Part shown: positions 46,801-56,848 of the stretch, piece by piece | Layout: each line of letters starts with the position of its first letter | How positions within the stretch are numbered: position 1 is the stretch's first letter | Made by a program: the position numbers and the translations under genes | Notes under the pieces: generated by a model | Databases searched by the model: none | Told to the model about the DNA's origin: nothing | Seen by the model: only the letters and a program-made list of their open reading frames with translations | Origin: Adineta vaga | Lineage: Eukaryota; Rotifera | Assembly (NCBI GenBank): GCA_021613535.1 | Contig: CP075494.1 | Coordinates: 2,170,001 to 2,234,000, forward strand | Length of the DNA stretch: 64,000 nt | Direction of reading: 5' to 3'

Positions 46801-48947
46801 GACAATCCCATATTCCATTACAATGTAAATACGGATTATTACATGGCCACAATTCACAGTTAGTTTCATCGTTTTCATTTCCATCATTCAGCGAAGACAC
46901 ATGAAGTACCATGCCATCGCATAAAGCTGCAAACGGTACTGACTTGTTGAAGGCAAATCTGTTCATTAAACGTTCATTTCCTGTCTTGGGACAATTTCGA
47001 TTTCCATACTTTAATGCTACAGGCAGCAAGCACTTGGTTTCATAGGATATGCATTTAAGTCGGTTTGAATCGTTCAACTGACATGCAGGAAATAACTCAT
47101 CTTCGTCATAATCACAATCTGTGAATCCATCACCGACCCGATGATATGAAATACATTTTAAAGAAATATTACAATGAAAATAGGATGAGTTTTCACACGA
47201 CACTTCAATACCGGTCGTCGAGCATTGACGGTTGATGCGCGCAAAAAGTGTATTCATAAAATGAAAATGTTGTTTCTCAACATTTTCTGTAAGATTAGAA
47301 ATATGGCAACATGTCAATCCGTCAATTATGTTGATGCGATCGATAGTCGATGCTAATGAAGGACATTTTTGTGCATCAAAACATACAAAATCAGGAGCAA
47401 CATTCCTCTTAAATTCGTCGACCGATCGATTAGTCATATAAATAAATTGAAAATAATCGTACATAATAGGTTTTGCAGGTAAAGTTAGCCATTCATCCGG
47501 ACAATGATTGGCTAAGAATTCACAGTTTCTAGACCAGTTACCTTCGAAATATATATCAGGACCAGGCTTGTCATCATTCAAAGTATAACCTAAAATATTA
47601 TAAATTACAAAACAAAAAAGTATAATAATACGAAATTGAAAATAAAACGGTCGTTCAAATATCGTAGATAAATGTCAAAGAAAATAGAAGTTATATGGTA
47701 TTATGGGTGTGGGTATTCTAATCATACATTACATCCACGCCAACCCACACTCTACAATCGTTTTCTTTTAATTTTCTCATGGTTTCCTGTTGAAACGCCG
47801 TTGATTCACTGACATTTGTTTTTCGTGTGTTGCTTAAGACACCATTTTCACTAAAATACTGATAAGGAACAGAAGGTGTCATTTAAGTTTTCTCAGTATA
47901 GTGAAACCTAGTTATATAAAACTATAACTATACTCACCGTAACTTCGATTGGAGACAGTTAACGTTCTTAATATGATCGAACGACGTGTACATAGCTAAA
48001 ATCACTTGTTTGTCTCGCTCGTTTGCACAAGCAGCTGAATGCGCTGGCATACTACTCTGACTAAAGAATTCACCGTTTCCACATGAAAAAGCAAGCGGAT
48101 ACCGACTAGTACGCTCTTGACATCGAAACGAGAGAGATTCATCACAAGCTGAATTTGATAAAGGATTATATCGGAATTCTTCGGCTTTCTCGTCACTGCC
48201 ATCGAGACAATCTACGCCAAGGTTGCCATCTCTTGCAAATATTAGTGGAATACACTGGCCACCATAATGACAACGGTACTCATCATCATCAGCACATTTA
48301 GTCATCTCCAATATGTCACACCATTGTTCATCTTCTCCACTGATACAGTCAGCTTTACCATCACATACTTCACGCCAATCAAGACATAAAGCCCATGGTC
48401 CACGGTCGCATTCAAATAAGAAACGATAACATGTAATAGTACTCATGTTAAGCGGGATGTGTAAACGATTAGACATAGTCGCTGTAACGATTTCACTGAA
48501 TGACAGAGAGAAATTGTAAACAAAATGGTACTGACATTTTGAGCCAAACCATGATGATGAACAGTTATAGAAAACTTCTGAGCTACTATTATTCATTTCA
48601 TACCGTTCAGCAACATCAATAGTAGCTGACCAATTGAGAAGATGTTCACTAGTCACGCCTTGTTTGCTCAGTTCTTTGAAAGTGATATTTTGTGCTATGT
48701 TTTCTTGTGATATATCAGATTTCTCATCTTGTTCTTCGTCGTCATCATCGGGTCGTCGGCAATAAGGAGTCAACTGATCATTAGAAAAAATGGGTAGGTA
48801 TTCACCTCTTTCGTTTTCAATGGTTTGAGCATACAGACAATCGAATGTCAAATACGAAGCATGACGAATATCAGAATAATATAGTGAATATCGGACATCC
48901 ACAACGGTACATGAAGCAAAAAGTATTATTAAACGTATAATCATCAC
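43889..48947 (-). CDS. LDL-A/EGF ectodomain 7TM receptor
   Basis: Three exons, minus strand: 47938-48947, 47756-47850, 43889-47589, phases 2 then 1 matching on both sides, 1601 aa. It begins with a signal peptide (MMIIRLIILFASC). LDL-receptor class A modules follow (CLDWREVCDGKADCISGEDE, CIPLIF..GVDCLDGSDEK, CISYHRVGDGFTDCDYDEDE, CNGIWDCLNGIDELNC). EGF-like modules come next (CLCPPNYFGSQC, FCQCDQGYSGSFC, CVCPLNKFGSRC, CFCKEGYSGDRC, CNCEDCYYGARC). The last ~330 residues are a 7TM core starting QPFIVKLSIAI, with WLNACVAIERSISV in TM3. This 7TM is related to that of the gene at 34933-40874 although the ectodomains differ entirely. LDL-A modules bind calcium and protein ligands, as in RXFP-type receptors, but leucine-rich repeats are absent. 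The second intron starts at the edge of a TG-rich palindrome. Confidence 0.85.
47702..47754. repeat. TG-rich palindrome in receptor intron
   Basis: TATGGGTGTGGGTATTCTAA then CATCCACGCCAACCCACACT and CTAC. On the minus strand its edge begins GTAGAGTGTGGG, which is the inferred 5' splice site of the receptor's second intron. Confidence 0.75.
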
Positions 48948-49889
48948 TGTTAGGTGATTTTATGTTAAAGTCGATAGTTACTAATGCTTTTATATTCCTA
49001 GATTTAGATAAACTCGTGACATTTTCTCATTGGCGGAAGCATAAAATGAATAAATATACAATAAGTTTTGTATTCCGTTTCCTGCAAGCACACAACAGAT
49101 GTTGTTCCTGTTTCAACAAAAGAATATATCATAAATTACGAATTTAAATGAAGAATTAACGGTTTCACACTCAGTTACTAACCGGATAGTTTGTATCTTC
49201 TTCATCCACACCCATCCTCGAAACAGGCGAACGTTTAAGAATGATATTGAAGTGCATTTTAATTTCGTACCAGTTGTTTTAATCAAAAGTATACTATCTG
49301 AAAGTCCACGTAAAGTTACATGTACCTACAAATTTGAACTAAAAAAGTACAAAAGTATTAAGTATTTTGCACAATACTTTGTCTCTGCAATATACTAATT
49401 AATTTTTATTGTGAGTAAGAAAACAGACGAGAAAGACACTTAATATATTTATCTATTTAAAAGCTATATGTTATGTTTATTTCAGAAGTATTTTAAGTTC
49501 GAAGATTTATCTAGATGCCCATAGGCATACTCTATGTTATTTGAAATATTCATGTAAATTAAAATTTTTGATCGACGTCTGTTCTATTCATATCCTCATA
49601 TTCGTACAACTATATAAGAGCTTTACAAGTACATTTTCTTCTCATCATTCACTCAATCTTTTAATTTTTTTTACAAATCTCAAGAAATACCACCTGCGAT
49701 TTTACTTAAGAGTGTATAGCATACTTACATACATTGAGTGATAAGAAGGAATCTATTGAGATTATTTTCATTTTTTATATATCGTGAAATGAGACTTTTT
49801 TCAATCCTATCAATGTGTCAAATTTCCTTTCGATTATTTCGATTTTTCCTTTTCATCATCACTATAGTTACACTATAGAAATTATAGCA
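48948..49889. other. Intergenic between divergent receptor genes
   Basis: AT-rich; contains the promoters of both flanking genes. A weak C-rich half arm (CATCCACACCCATCCTCG) lies near 49203. No gene seen. Confidence 0.4.
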
Positions 49890-50832
49890 ATGTCAACATC
49901 ATCCTTATTAATAACTACACAAAATGAATTCAGTCGTTATGCCTCGTTGTTGATCATAATTGGTGGTATGTTTGGAAATCTCTGCATCCTCATTTTATTT
50001 AGTACACGTTGGAAAACTTCCTGTTCATTATGCTTATTAATTGCTGCACTTTTCAATAGTCTTAATATTGCTTTGAATGTCTGGTCAAAATTTACTCGTA
50101 CATTTAATCCAGATCCAGCAAATGTCAATATATATTTTTGCAAAATACAATTTTATTCCAGTCATGGATGGAGTCAAATTGGAAGATATTTGGTTTGTCT
50201 GTCATGTATTGATCGTTATTTATTGGTGAAAAATCATTCTCACTATAAAATTCTCGGTCAACCTATAGTTATACGAAGTATTATTGGATTTATTGTTGTC
50301 TTTTGGCATGTAACAAGTATTCATGCAATTCATTTTAACAACAATTGAAAATGGAATATGTGGTCAATTTGGAATTTATAAACTTATATATTTTGTTTAC
50401 TTTTTAATTACTGTTTCTCTTATTCCATCACTACTACTGGTCGTTTTTGGCAGTTTAACTCATTATAATGTGAATAAATTACGTGTACGTGTTCGACCAA
50501 CAAGTGATAAAATTACACATAATAATGATAATTTAATTATACAACGTAGAGATCGAGCATTACTGAAAATGGTTCTGGTTGAAAGTGCTGTTTATGTATT
50601 CACAACTATTCTATATCCATTAATAAGTTTAGAAATTCAAATAACTAATTATATGAATATTAAAAAGACTTCTCGACATGTTCAAGTTGAAAACTTTCTT
50701 TTTAATATTGGAATGATGCTTCTTTATTTTAACAACGCTGCTCCTTTTTATACATATTTAGTTGCATCAAAAACATTTCGTAAAGATGCAAAAGAATTGT
50801 TTATTAAATTATGGCATCGATTATTCAGATGA
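49890..50832 (+). pseudogene. Rhodopsin-like 7TM receptor with one frameshift
   Basis: Frame one starts at ATG 49890 (MSTSSLLITTQNEF), covering TM1-TM4 with WKTSCSLCLL and SCIDRYLLV (DRY present). At about 50330 the frame changes by one base. The continuing frame reads TTIENGICGQFGIYK through TM5, an NLIIQRRDRALLKM loop, TM6, and TM7 with FYTYLVASKTFRKDAKEL, ending at TGA 50832. A single missing base explains the break, and no intron signals fit. It may be a young pseudogene or an assembly error. The sequence is close to the broken receptor at 6137-7065, sharing IQRRDR and FYTYL motifs. Apart from this lesion it would be a normal receptor of about 314 aa. Confidence 0.75.
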
Positions 50833-52186
50833 ATCATTTCCTTTTGATGTTGTTAATCTCGTTTTCTATATTAATAAATGATTTTCAATTGAGAATAGAG
50901 GCGTCTTCGTAGAAATACAAAAACATCTTTTAGTACTGTATTTATACTTATTTTTCATGATCTGAAATAGTAAAAATTGCCTTCGTCATTGAAGTTAAAC
51001 GTTAAGTATAAAGAGAATAACATATGGCATTATGGGTGGTACTTTAAATTTCTTCACAACCATCGAAGACTTTTCCTACTACGCAACTATGGCTCAATAA
51101 AAGCTCATTGGTTCAGCTAAAAGATAGTTCATCAAATATTTCACAAAGAATTTATTTTTCATAGTGGTGTTACATTTACTCCTTCGCTTGAAAATTACTT
51201 TTCGGTAGTTACGTAATTCGAAAGTAAGGTAAATGTGCCACTCCTAAATCTGATCGATAGAAATAACTATAGGTTTCTAATGGATGGTTATAGAAAACTT
51301 TATTGTATAGATTTGTTAGTAATATTATTGAACTAAAACAAGCTAGATATCTCTAGATACTGCCAACGACATGGATTTTAATCATTCATATAAGATATAT
51401 TAACAAAGATTTAATGATATAGATAAAAATAAAACAAATTAATCTAAAGTTATTTTTAATTGCTTTTTTATTAATTGTAAAAATGATAATTTCTCGTTTA
51501 ATGTAAATAAGTAATGGAGACCTGTATAGAAAAAAATGTTTCTTTTTAGGAAATTAATATTTGAATGGACCTGTCATAAATTCTGTTGCGTTTATATTCA
51601 GTTCGGTTCGGTTCGGTTTTCAAAAAACAGGAACCTATCCCATCTCTAGATCCTATATGAAGTCATAGTTTATTTGATCCATTCTAGCAGACAACCAGAA
51701 ATTAGACTATAGAAAAAGGATTTGATTTTATCGATCAGAAAATGCGATGAGAATGGTTCACTTTCCGTTAGAAAAGTGATGTATATGTTTGTCCTTAAAA
51801 TAAATGAAAATATCGATTGACGACGCTTTTATTTTTTTAAAATAAGAACATTTAGCTGGTATCCATCCATGGAGTGAGTGTAAATGTAGCTCGAATTGTA
51901 GTGTTAAGATATTCTCATTGTTTTCACCCTCATCCTCAAGAGTATTTAAGATGTAAAGATATTCTAATCTGTTGAGCATAGAATTAGATAATAATTTATT
52001 GTCTTCATTATACCAAAATGTCGCTAATTTAGTGAGATTACTGAATTAGATCATGTCGAATAAGTACACAAGTGAGAAAACTACGATATAATGTTCTCGA
52101 TTAAAATCAAACTTTATTTAAAAATCATGACAACTTAGTCTCATGTCATACAATAGTTCTTTAGAATGGTAACAAATATTTTTATT
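50833..52186. other. Intergenic, no gene seen
   Basis: AT-rich spacer. A short GGTTC tandem (TTCGGTTCGGTTCGGTT) lies near 51601-51619. A weak candidate TG-rich arm near 51855-51945 is too degenerate to annotate. Confidence 0.4.
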
Positions 52187-52669
52187 TTAAGCACAAATTA
52201 CTTCTGAATAACCACCAGGACAGCTTTTGCATAAACAGTTGTTGACGAATGTACCATCGTAATCAGTAAAAGGGGCACAAACACCAGACCCACAGTTCTT
52301 ATAGCCTGTAGAAATATAAGATGTAAAATACATAAATGACTTTCTGTTAATCATTTGATGAAGAAGACGTTCAATGGAAGCTTTCGAAATGTATCAAATC
52401 TTTTGTTTTGATAGCTGATTTTTCGTAACTCTTGGCAATTCTAAGTGATTCAATTTTGTGCACTGTCTCTTTCATTCTATGTTTAGAAGAAAACTGTCTG
52501 GGGTGTAACAAGTCGAGGAGAAGAAGTAAAATAATAAAAATTAGTATTTTTCCTTACCAACACATTTGCCGTAACAGTTGTTACTGTTACATGTTCGACA
52601 TTGATCTTGAACAACTAAAAGACGAATGATACAGCAACACTCATAAATCGAAACGGTCTAATACATACC
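52187..52669 (-). CDS. Small cysteine-rich protein, probably secreted (5' end unresolved)
   Basis: Two phase-matched exons: 52558-52614 (VQDQCRTCNSNNCYGKCV) and 52187-52305 (YKNCGSGVCAPF ... NNCLCKSCPGGYSEVICA, stop at 52187). The junction is phase 1 with GTAAGG donor and CTACAG acceptor. A further donor at 52669 (ATTG then GTATGT) points to an upstream exon, probably carrying the signal peptide, that I could not define. About 12 cysteines in roughly 58 residues suggest a disulfide-rich extracellular protein. No family recognised. Confidence 0.5.
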
Positions 52670-52766
52670 AATAACAAAGCTAAATATCTATTTTATTTAG
52701 ATCTATAGATGTTGCAATCATTATTGGTAGTATTTCATATTATTTAGTTGTAATTCGTAGACAAAA

Positions 52767-53017
52767 TTACTTGATATAATATAAAATTCCATATACAGTC
52801 GTATTTTTGTATCGATTGATATGAAATATTATTTCGACTGTTGCATTGTATTTTTGAGTTATTTCAATAAAATGCTTATTGATAATCGGACTAGCTTCAG
52901 TGATAGTCTTGAAATAGTACTGTATGTCATCACATGGTTTGTACACGTAACGCGACACGTCGCTGAGTAAGTTTTGAACAACACTTTTTTCGATATCAGT
53001 ATACTCTAATATAGTCT
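52767..53017 (-). CDS. Hypothetical coding exon
   Basis: An open minus-strand frame with coding-like composition: DIEKSVVQNLLSDVSRYVYK, PCDDIQYYFKTITEASPI, then KYNATVEIIFHINRYKN, ending at 52767. A possible acceptor (CTATATTAG) precedes it. No domain recognised and no neighbouring exon found. It may be the last exon of a small gene, or a relic. Confidence 0.3.
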
Positions 53018-53549
53018 GATCGATTCAGTTTTTAACGCTGATTACGAATCGGACATTTATTATTTTTTATATAAAAAAGAATCAAGTTTTAAACTTCTCA
53101 AAAACTGTATTTTGAACGTTCTAAGCAGAAAACGTTAAATACAAAATATGTCAGTAAACATACCATTCGATAGAGAATTTCATTGTCTACAAAAGGAGAT
53201 ATTTAGTTTGCAGGTTTCGAGATACAGACAACTTTGGTGTCCTGTAGACTTTCTAATTTGCTGCTCTGAATGCAAACGTCTGGAAGAGTGAACCAGTCTC
53301 ATTCTTAGACAGAATGCTCAAGAATATCGAGGGGACTAACCTTTTTAAAAAAAATCAAAACATTCCCAATATGCTAAGTGCCTTAAAAACAAGCAACAAG
53401 AAACTATGTCACAACGTTACGCTTAGAGAAACCGTTGTATGAAAAACAATATTAATTTTGCTTTGAAGGTATATGGTTCGAAACCTCATCTGTCTTGATT
53501 CATGTTTGAGTTCTTCAGTTGAATAATAACATTTCGGGCAAAAATAAAA

Positions 53550-53600
53550 ATCTTGAGGATGCAGATGTGCGCGAAAAAGATATACCCACACTCACCATCT
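53550..53600. repeat. TG-rich palindrome family copy
   Basis: ATCTTGAGGATGCAGATGTG, loop GCGAAAAAGATAT, then ACCCACACTCACCATCT. About 155 bp past the stop of the PARP-like gene. A second small hairpin (AGGTGGTGG-TT-CCACCACCT) follows at about 53606. Confidence 0.75.
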
Positions 53601-53754
53601 GAAGAGGTGGTGGTTCCACCACCTAACATCATTCAATATGTTGCTGCGTATGCTGGGTACACGTTAGTGATAAAAGAAAAAACTCGTATGCGCATTCTGG
53701 CATAGAATAATATTTACTCCATAAACAACATTTTTTCCTAGAAACATCTATTGT

Positions 53755-54996
53755 TCATATACAATTACATGCTGTATCACTGAATTCTTCATCCATTCCA
53801 TATAGTTTCAGTTTCAGGTCCATTGCTGGCTCAACATATATTACCCATCTGAGAACTTGGTCGGAACTTTTTACACAAAATTCATCTCTTTCTTCTTTTT
53901 CATGCTTAAAATAGATTGTATCATAATCGGCCCACCACGCATTCGAGTCGGAGACTTGCCATAATTCCGGACGAGTAATCATGAGGACTTTTCCCATACG
54001 AACTTCTGCACAAATGTATGCACCATCTTTTCTAGCTTTTTGTTCGGTACTTTCGATCGAACGAGCAAAATAAATGCCATATCCTAACATCTGTGGAGGA
54101 ATGTCACTAATCCTCATGTCGCTATGAGCTATTGAAATTGCAGAATCAGCGTTAGTACGATGAAAGCCAATGTAGATTGGATAGTCAGGCGTCCATCTTG
54201 GTTGTGGTCGAAAGTCAGCTGAATGAAAGACGACAATGTGTTCCAGTGTTCGTTCTCGACATTGATAACCATTTTTACATTTTCTATTTCCGAGTGCAGC
54301 TGTTCGAAATTTTTCGATTAGTACATAAGGAATAAATCTTTTATGCTTAGGCGAGAGTGACTTGCGGGTGACTGATGGATTGGCTGTAACAATCGGTTTG
54401 TATGCCCACCATACTCGATAATGATATATATCAAATGCAATGGCTAAAAATGGCAACAATGTGATGACTGCAAAAACAATCAGAATGGCGTGTTCAAACT
54501 GAAAGGTCGTGTGCCTTGAAGATTCGCCAACTACTGTTCCATAGAGAATGACTCCGATTGATCGAAGTATAATGGAAATAGTATGAAAAGCAAGTCGTAC
54601 TTTAAATCTTAATTTAGGTCGAGGTATATAACATGGACAATTACAGTTCAATGACATAAATCGGAGACATGGACGTCGATACCCTTTCACAAAGCAACCG
54701 ATCAAGTGACAGGGACAAGCCATACAACAACATGTCGTCACCAAAACAGAAACAATGATGCTAGAAGCTATCAAACCATTAGCAGCATTGAAACGTTCGA
54801 GTAGAACTGGTGGAAAAATAGTGGTAGTTGTTATTGGCGTACTTGTGCTTATGCCTGAGGTTACGTAGTTCCTTTGCGTGGAAGAGCTCAAATTTATAAT
54901 AACAAAAATTAATGCTGGAAAAGTTATGACCATTTCTGCAATGTTTATTGCACCATACAAGTACGGTAATGAGCGATAAAACTTGCCAGATGGCAT
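53755..54996 (-). CDS. Membrane-anchored PARP-like ADP-ribosyltransferase
   Basis: Intact single-exon gene, 413 aa. The N-terminal half has four hydrophobic segments (about residues 14-36, 72-95, 135-153, 168-190) with a Cys-rich CCCMACPCHLIGC patch and a second cluster (CNCPCY). After a basic linker, the C-terminal half looks like a PARP catalytic domain: YIGFHRTN (His 279), MLGYGIYFARS (Tyr 309) and EERDEFCVKSSDQVL (Glu 372), in the order and approximate spacing of the H-Y-E triad that binds NAD and supports transfer of ADP-ribose. The RTN after the histidine replaces the usual GT/GS, so activity is not assured. The predicted orientation puts the catalytic part on one side of a four-helix anchor. 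Such a membrane-tethered PARP-like protein is unusual; closest known relatives are soluble PARP/Gig2-like proteins. Confidence 0.7.
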   Translation of the reverse strand: MPSGKFYRSLPYLYGAINIAEMVITFPALIFVIINLSSSTQRNYVTSGISTSTPITTTTIFPPVLLERFNAANGLIASSIIVSVLVTTCCCMACPCHLIGCFVKGYRRPCLRFMSLNCNCPCYIPRPKLRFKVRLAFHTISIILRSIGVILYGTVVGESSRHTTFQFEHAILIVFAVITLLPFLAIAFDIYHYRVWWAYKPIVTANPSVTRKSLSPKHKRFIPYVLIEKFRTAALGNRKCKNGYQCRERTLEHIVVFHSADFRPQPRWTPDYPIYIGFHRTNADSAISIAHSDMRISDIPPQMLGYGIYFARSIESTEQKARKDGAYICAEVRMGKVLMITRPELWQVSDSNAWWADYDTIYFKHEKEERDEFCVKSSDQVLRWVIYVEPAMDLKLKLYGMDEEFSDTACNCI

Positions 54997-55698
54997 TAGT
55001 AATCAATGACTACTGACGAATTTAATCTAGAAAAGAAGACGTATTTTTTCTATTATTGTTGTTGTTAGAAAAAGAATCGAAATAATTTTACTAAACATTA
55101 AAAAACTACGGTAGAAATCATATTAATATTTTATTAATATGAAAAATAAGTTGATAATTGATTATCAATTGTTCCAATAGTTTTTGTGTTGAAATATCAA
55201 ATGCCCAGATCCAGATCCTCACATCCTCGTTAGATACTTACTAAGAACTCGATATAAAATGCTAGATGAAACAATCTTTCTAATGCAACGATAATCACGA
55301 ATGATTCAAACTTTTTATAGATGTACTATTTCCGCTCTTTTTTCAAAATCATGAAAAATTGTTTGTTTTTCGGTTCTTACCATATTTGGATTACAATCAA
55401 AAGCATGACTACATCAGAATAGAAAAAAAGAATGAGTATAATAGAATTCATCTCAGTCACTATGCACACAACAATTTCTTTTTACAGTTGTAAGCGTCTC
55501 TATCTCTATACATCACAATAAAAAGCAGACTAAAAAGGTTTCTTTACAGTTTGCTGTTTGAATTCAATGAATCTGCTTCCAAAGTTGATTTCGAGATACG
55601 AATTATTTCAGATTGAAGAAACGAGAAAAAGGAAGTGAAATATTAGTAGAGTCAAAGTTTTTCAAAGTAACTAAACGGTTCTAAAACATAAAATGATG

Positions 55699-55770
55699 AT
55701 CTTGAGGGTGGGTGTGGGTGTGTGAAGATACAGTAATAACCAATGTCGATCACACTCACACCCTCAAGAT
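55699..55770. repeat. TG-rich palindrome family copy, both edges full
   Basis: ATCTTGAGGGTGGGTGTGGG then CACACTCACACCCTCAAGAT, with a loop of about 30 nt. The most complete edges in the window. It lies about 700 bp upstream of the PARP-like gene. Confidence 0.9.
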
Positions 55771-55985
55771 TTTTCATGTCGATTGAGAACTAATTTTCTC
55801 TTATTTTGTTTTGAAAAATCACTCTTGTTAACAGATTTATTCGTATACAGATAGATTTAAATTCAGTGTAATTTTGTTTTTATTGTTGAAAAATAGAAAA
55901 AATTAAGACAACTAAATGTATAAAATAAAAGAAGTGATCGTTTGTATTAAAATACAAGATTATTTTTTATATAATCGTAAAGAAA

Positions 55986-56564
55986 TTGAATAGGAAAATG
56001 TTGATGGTTCCTTCTCTTAAGCTTTTGACGTATCTATTATATATCTTTGTAGACGTTGTGTTCCTACCCGGTTCAAATTTTGAGAGCACAAGTAGTTTCT
56101 TATCGTGGAAGTTTTTTTTTATCGACTCTCTCAGTCTACTTTGTTCATTGGCACAAGAAAGTGTTGACAATAGTATTGACGTATTTCATGCTTCGACTTT
56201 GCTCACCAATAATCTCAAGTCTTCTGTTCAATTCATGCACGACATAAATGAGACTTTATTGCAGTTTCAAAAAAGAACACCAGCTGCATTTGCTCAAACG
56301 TTAGATCTTGTTCGTACAACTGCACAAGGAAATGCTCTCCTAGCTATGTTTTCATCAAATTGGGATTTACTCGTTGCTGAAAAAGGCCAAGGAAGAAATG
56401 CTGTGTTTCTTACTGCACCTGTCATTCATAACAATATAGCTTTTGACGTATCTATTATATATATTTGTAGACGTTGTGTTCCTGCCTGGTTCAAATTGAG
56501 GGTGTGGGTATATCTTCTTCACCCACACCCAATAAATATAATTGATAAAATAGTACAAATGTAA
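55986..56564 (+). CDS. Hypothetical frame between direct repeats
   Basis: A 192-codon open frame. Its middle part (NETLLQFQKRTPAAFAQTLD, GNALLAMFSSNWDLLVAEKG) has coding-like composition and no recognised domain. Both ends come from a duplicated 62-bp sequence and from a TG-rich palindrome, so the natural start and stop are doubtful. It could be a captured gene fragment flanked by direct repeats. I would not assign a function. Confidence 0.3.
   Translation: MNRKMLMVPSLKLLTYLLYIFVDVVFLPGSNFESTSSFLSWKFFFIDSLSLLCSLAQESVDNSIDVFHASTLLTNNLKSSVQFMHDINETLLQFQKRTPAAFAQTLDLVRTTAQGNALLAMFSSNWDLLVAEKGQGRNAVFLTAPVIHNNIAFDVSIIYICRRCVPAWFKLRVWVYLLHPHPINIIDKIVQM
56024..56085. repeat. 62-bp direct repeat, copy 1
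   Basis: AGCTTTTGACGTATCTATTA ... GTTCCTACCCGGTTCAAATT. Repeated at 56438-56499 in the same orientation with a few substitutions. Confidence 0.8.
56438..56499. repeat. 62-bp direct repeat, copy 2
   Basis: AGCTTTTGACGTATCTATTA ... GTTCCTGCCTGGTTCAAATT. Homology to copy 1 stops at GAG, where the TG-rich palindrome at 56495-56530 begins. Confidence 0.8.
56495..56530. repeat. TG-rich palindrome family, short copy
   Basis: TTGAGGGTGTGGGTA, loop TATCTTCTTC, then ACCCACACCC. The loop matches the copy at 22913-22970. Confidence 0.8.
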
Positions 56565-56848
56565 GATAAGGAACTGTTTTTTTTATCAACCTTGTATGAA
56601 AATTACTACCCTTCAGTATAAATAATTCCTTCATCAGTCGTTGGTATTTTCATTCTTTTGCAATTTTATTGTGAAATATTTTTATGATAGTTATATATTC
56701 TTTCATTTTCATTCTGTAATATCTCAATGATTCCTATGTTTTTTTTCCCCTTTTTTATAAGATATGGCGTCATATAAATCTCAAGTTATATCTATATTCT
56801 ATGTTTTATTGATCAAACTGTACCGTTGTAACGAGAAACGTCGACTAT

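Noticed and set aside
49203-49221. CATCCACACCCATCCTCGA as a half element
   Set aside because: Resembles a right arm but lacks a partner and a clean edge; mentioned only within the intergenic entry.
51855-51945. Weak TG-rich palindrome (GGAGTGAGTGTAAATG ... CACCCTCATCCTCAAGAG)
   Set aside because: Arms too diverged and the spacing too wide to be sure; kept out of the feature list.
53466-53490. Possible tRNA T-loop (GGTTCGAAACC)
   Set aside because: No acceptor stem, D-arm or anticodon arm could be folded around it.
5880-55770. True head-to-head telomere fusion sites
   Set aside because: Polarity fits, but shared edges (ATCTTGAGG) and shared loops between copies show one repeat family; arms hold at most two or three TGTGGG units, far shorter than telomere tracts.
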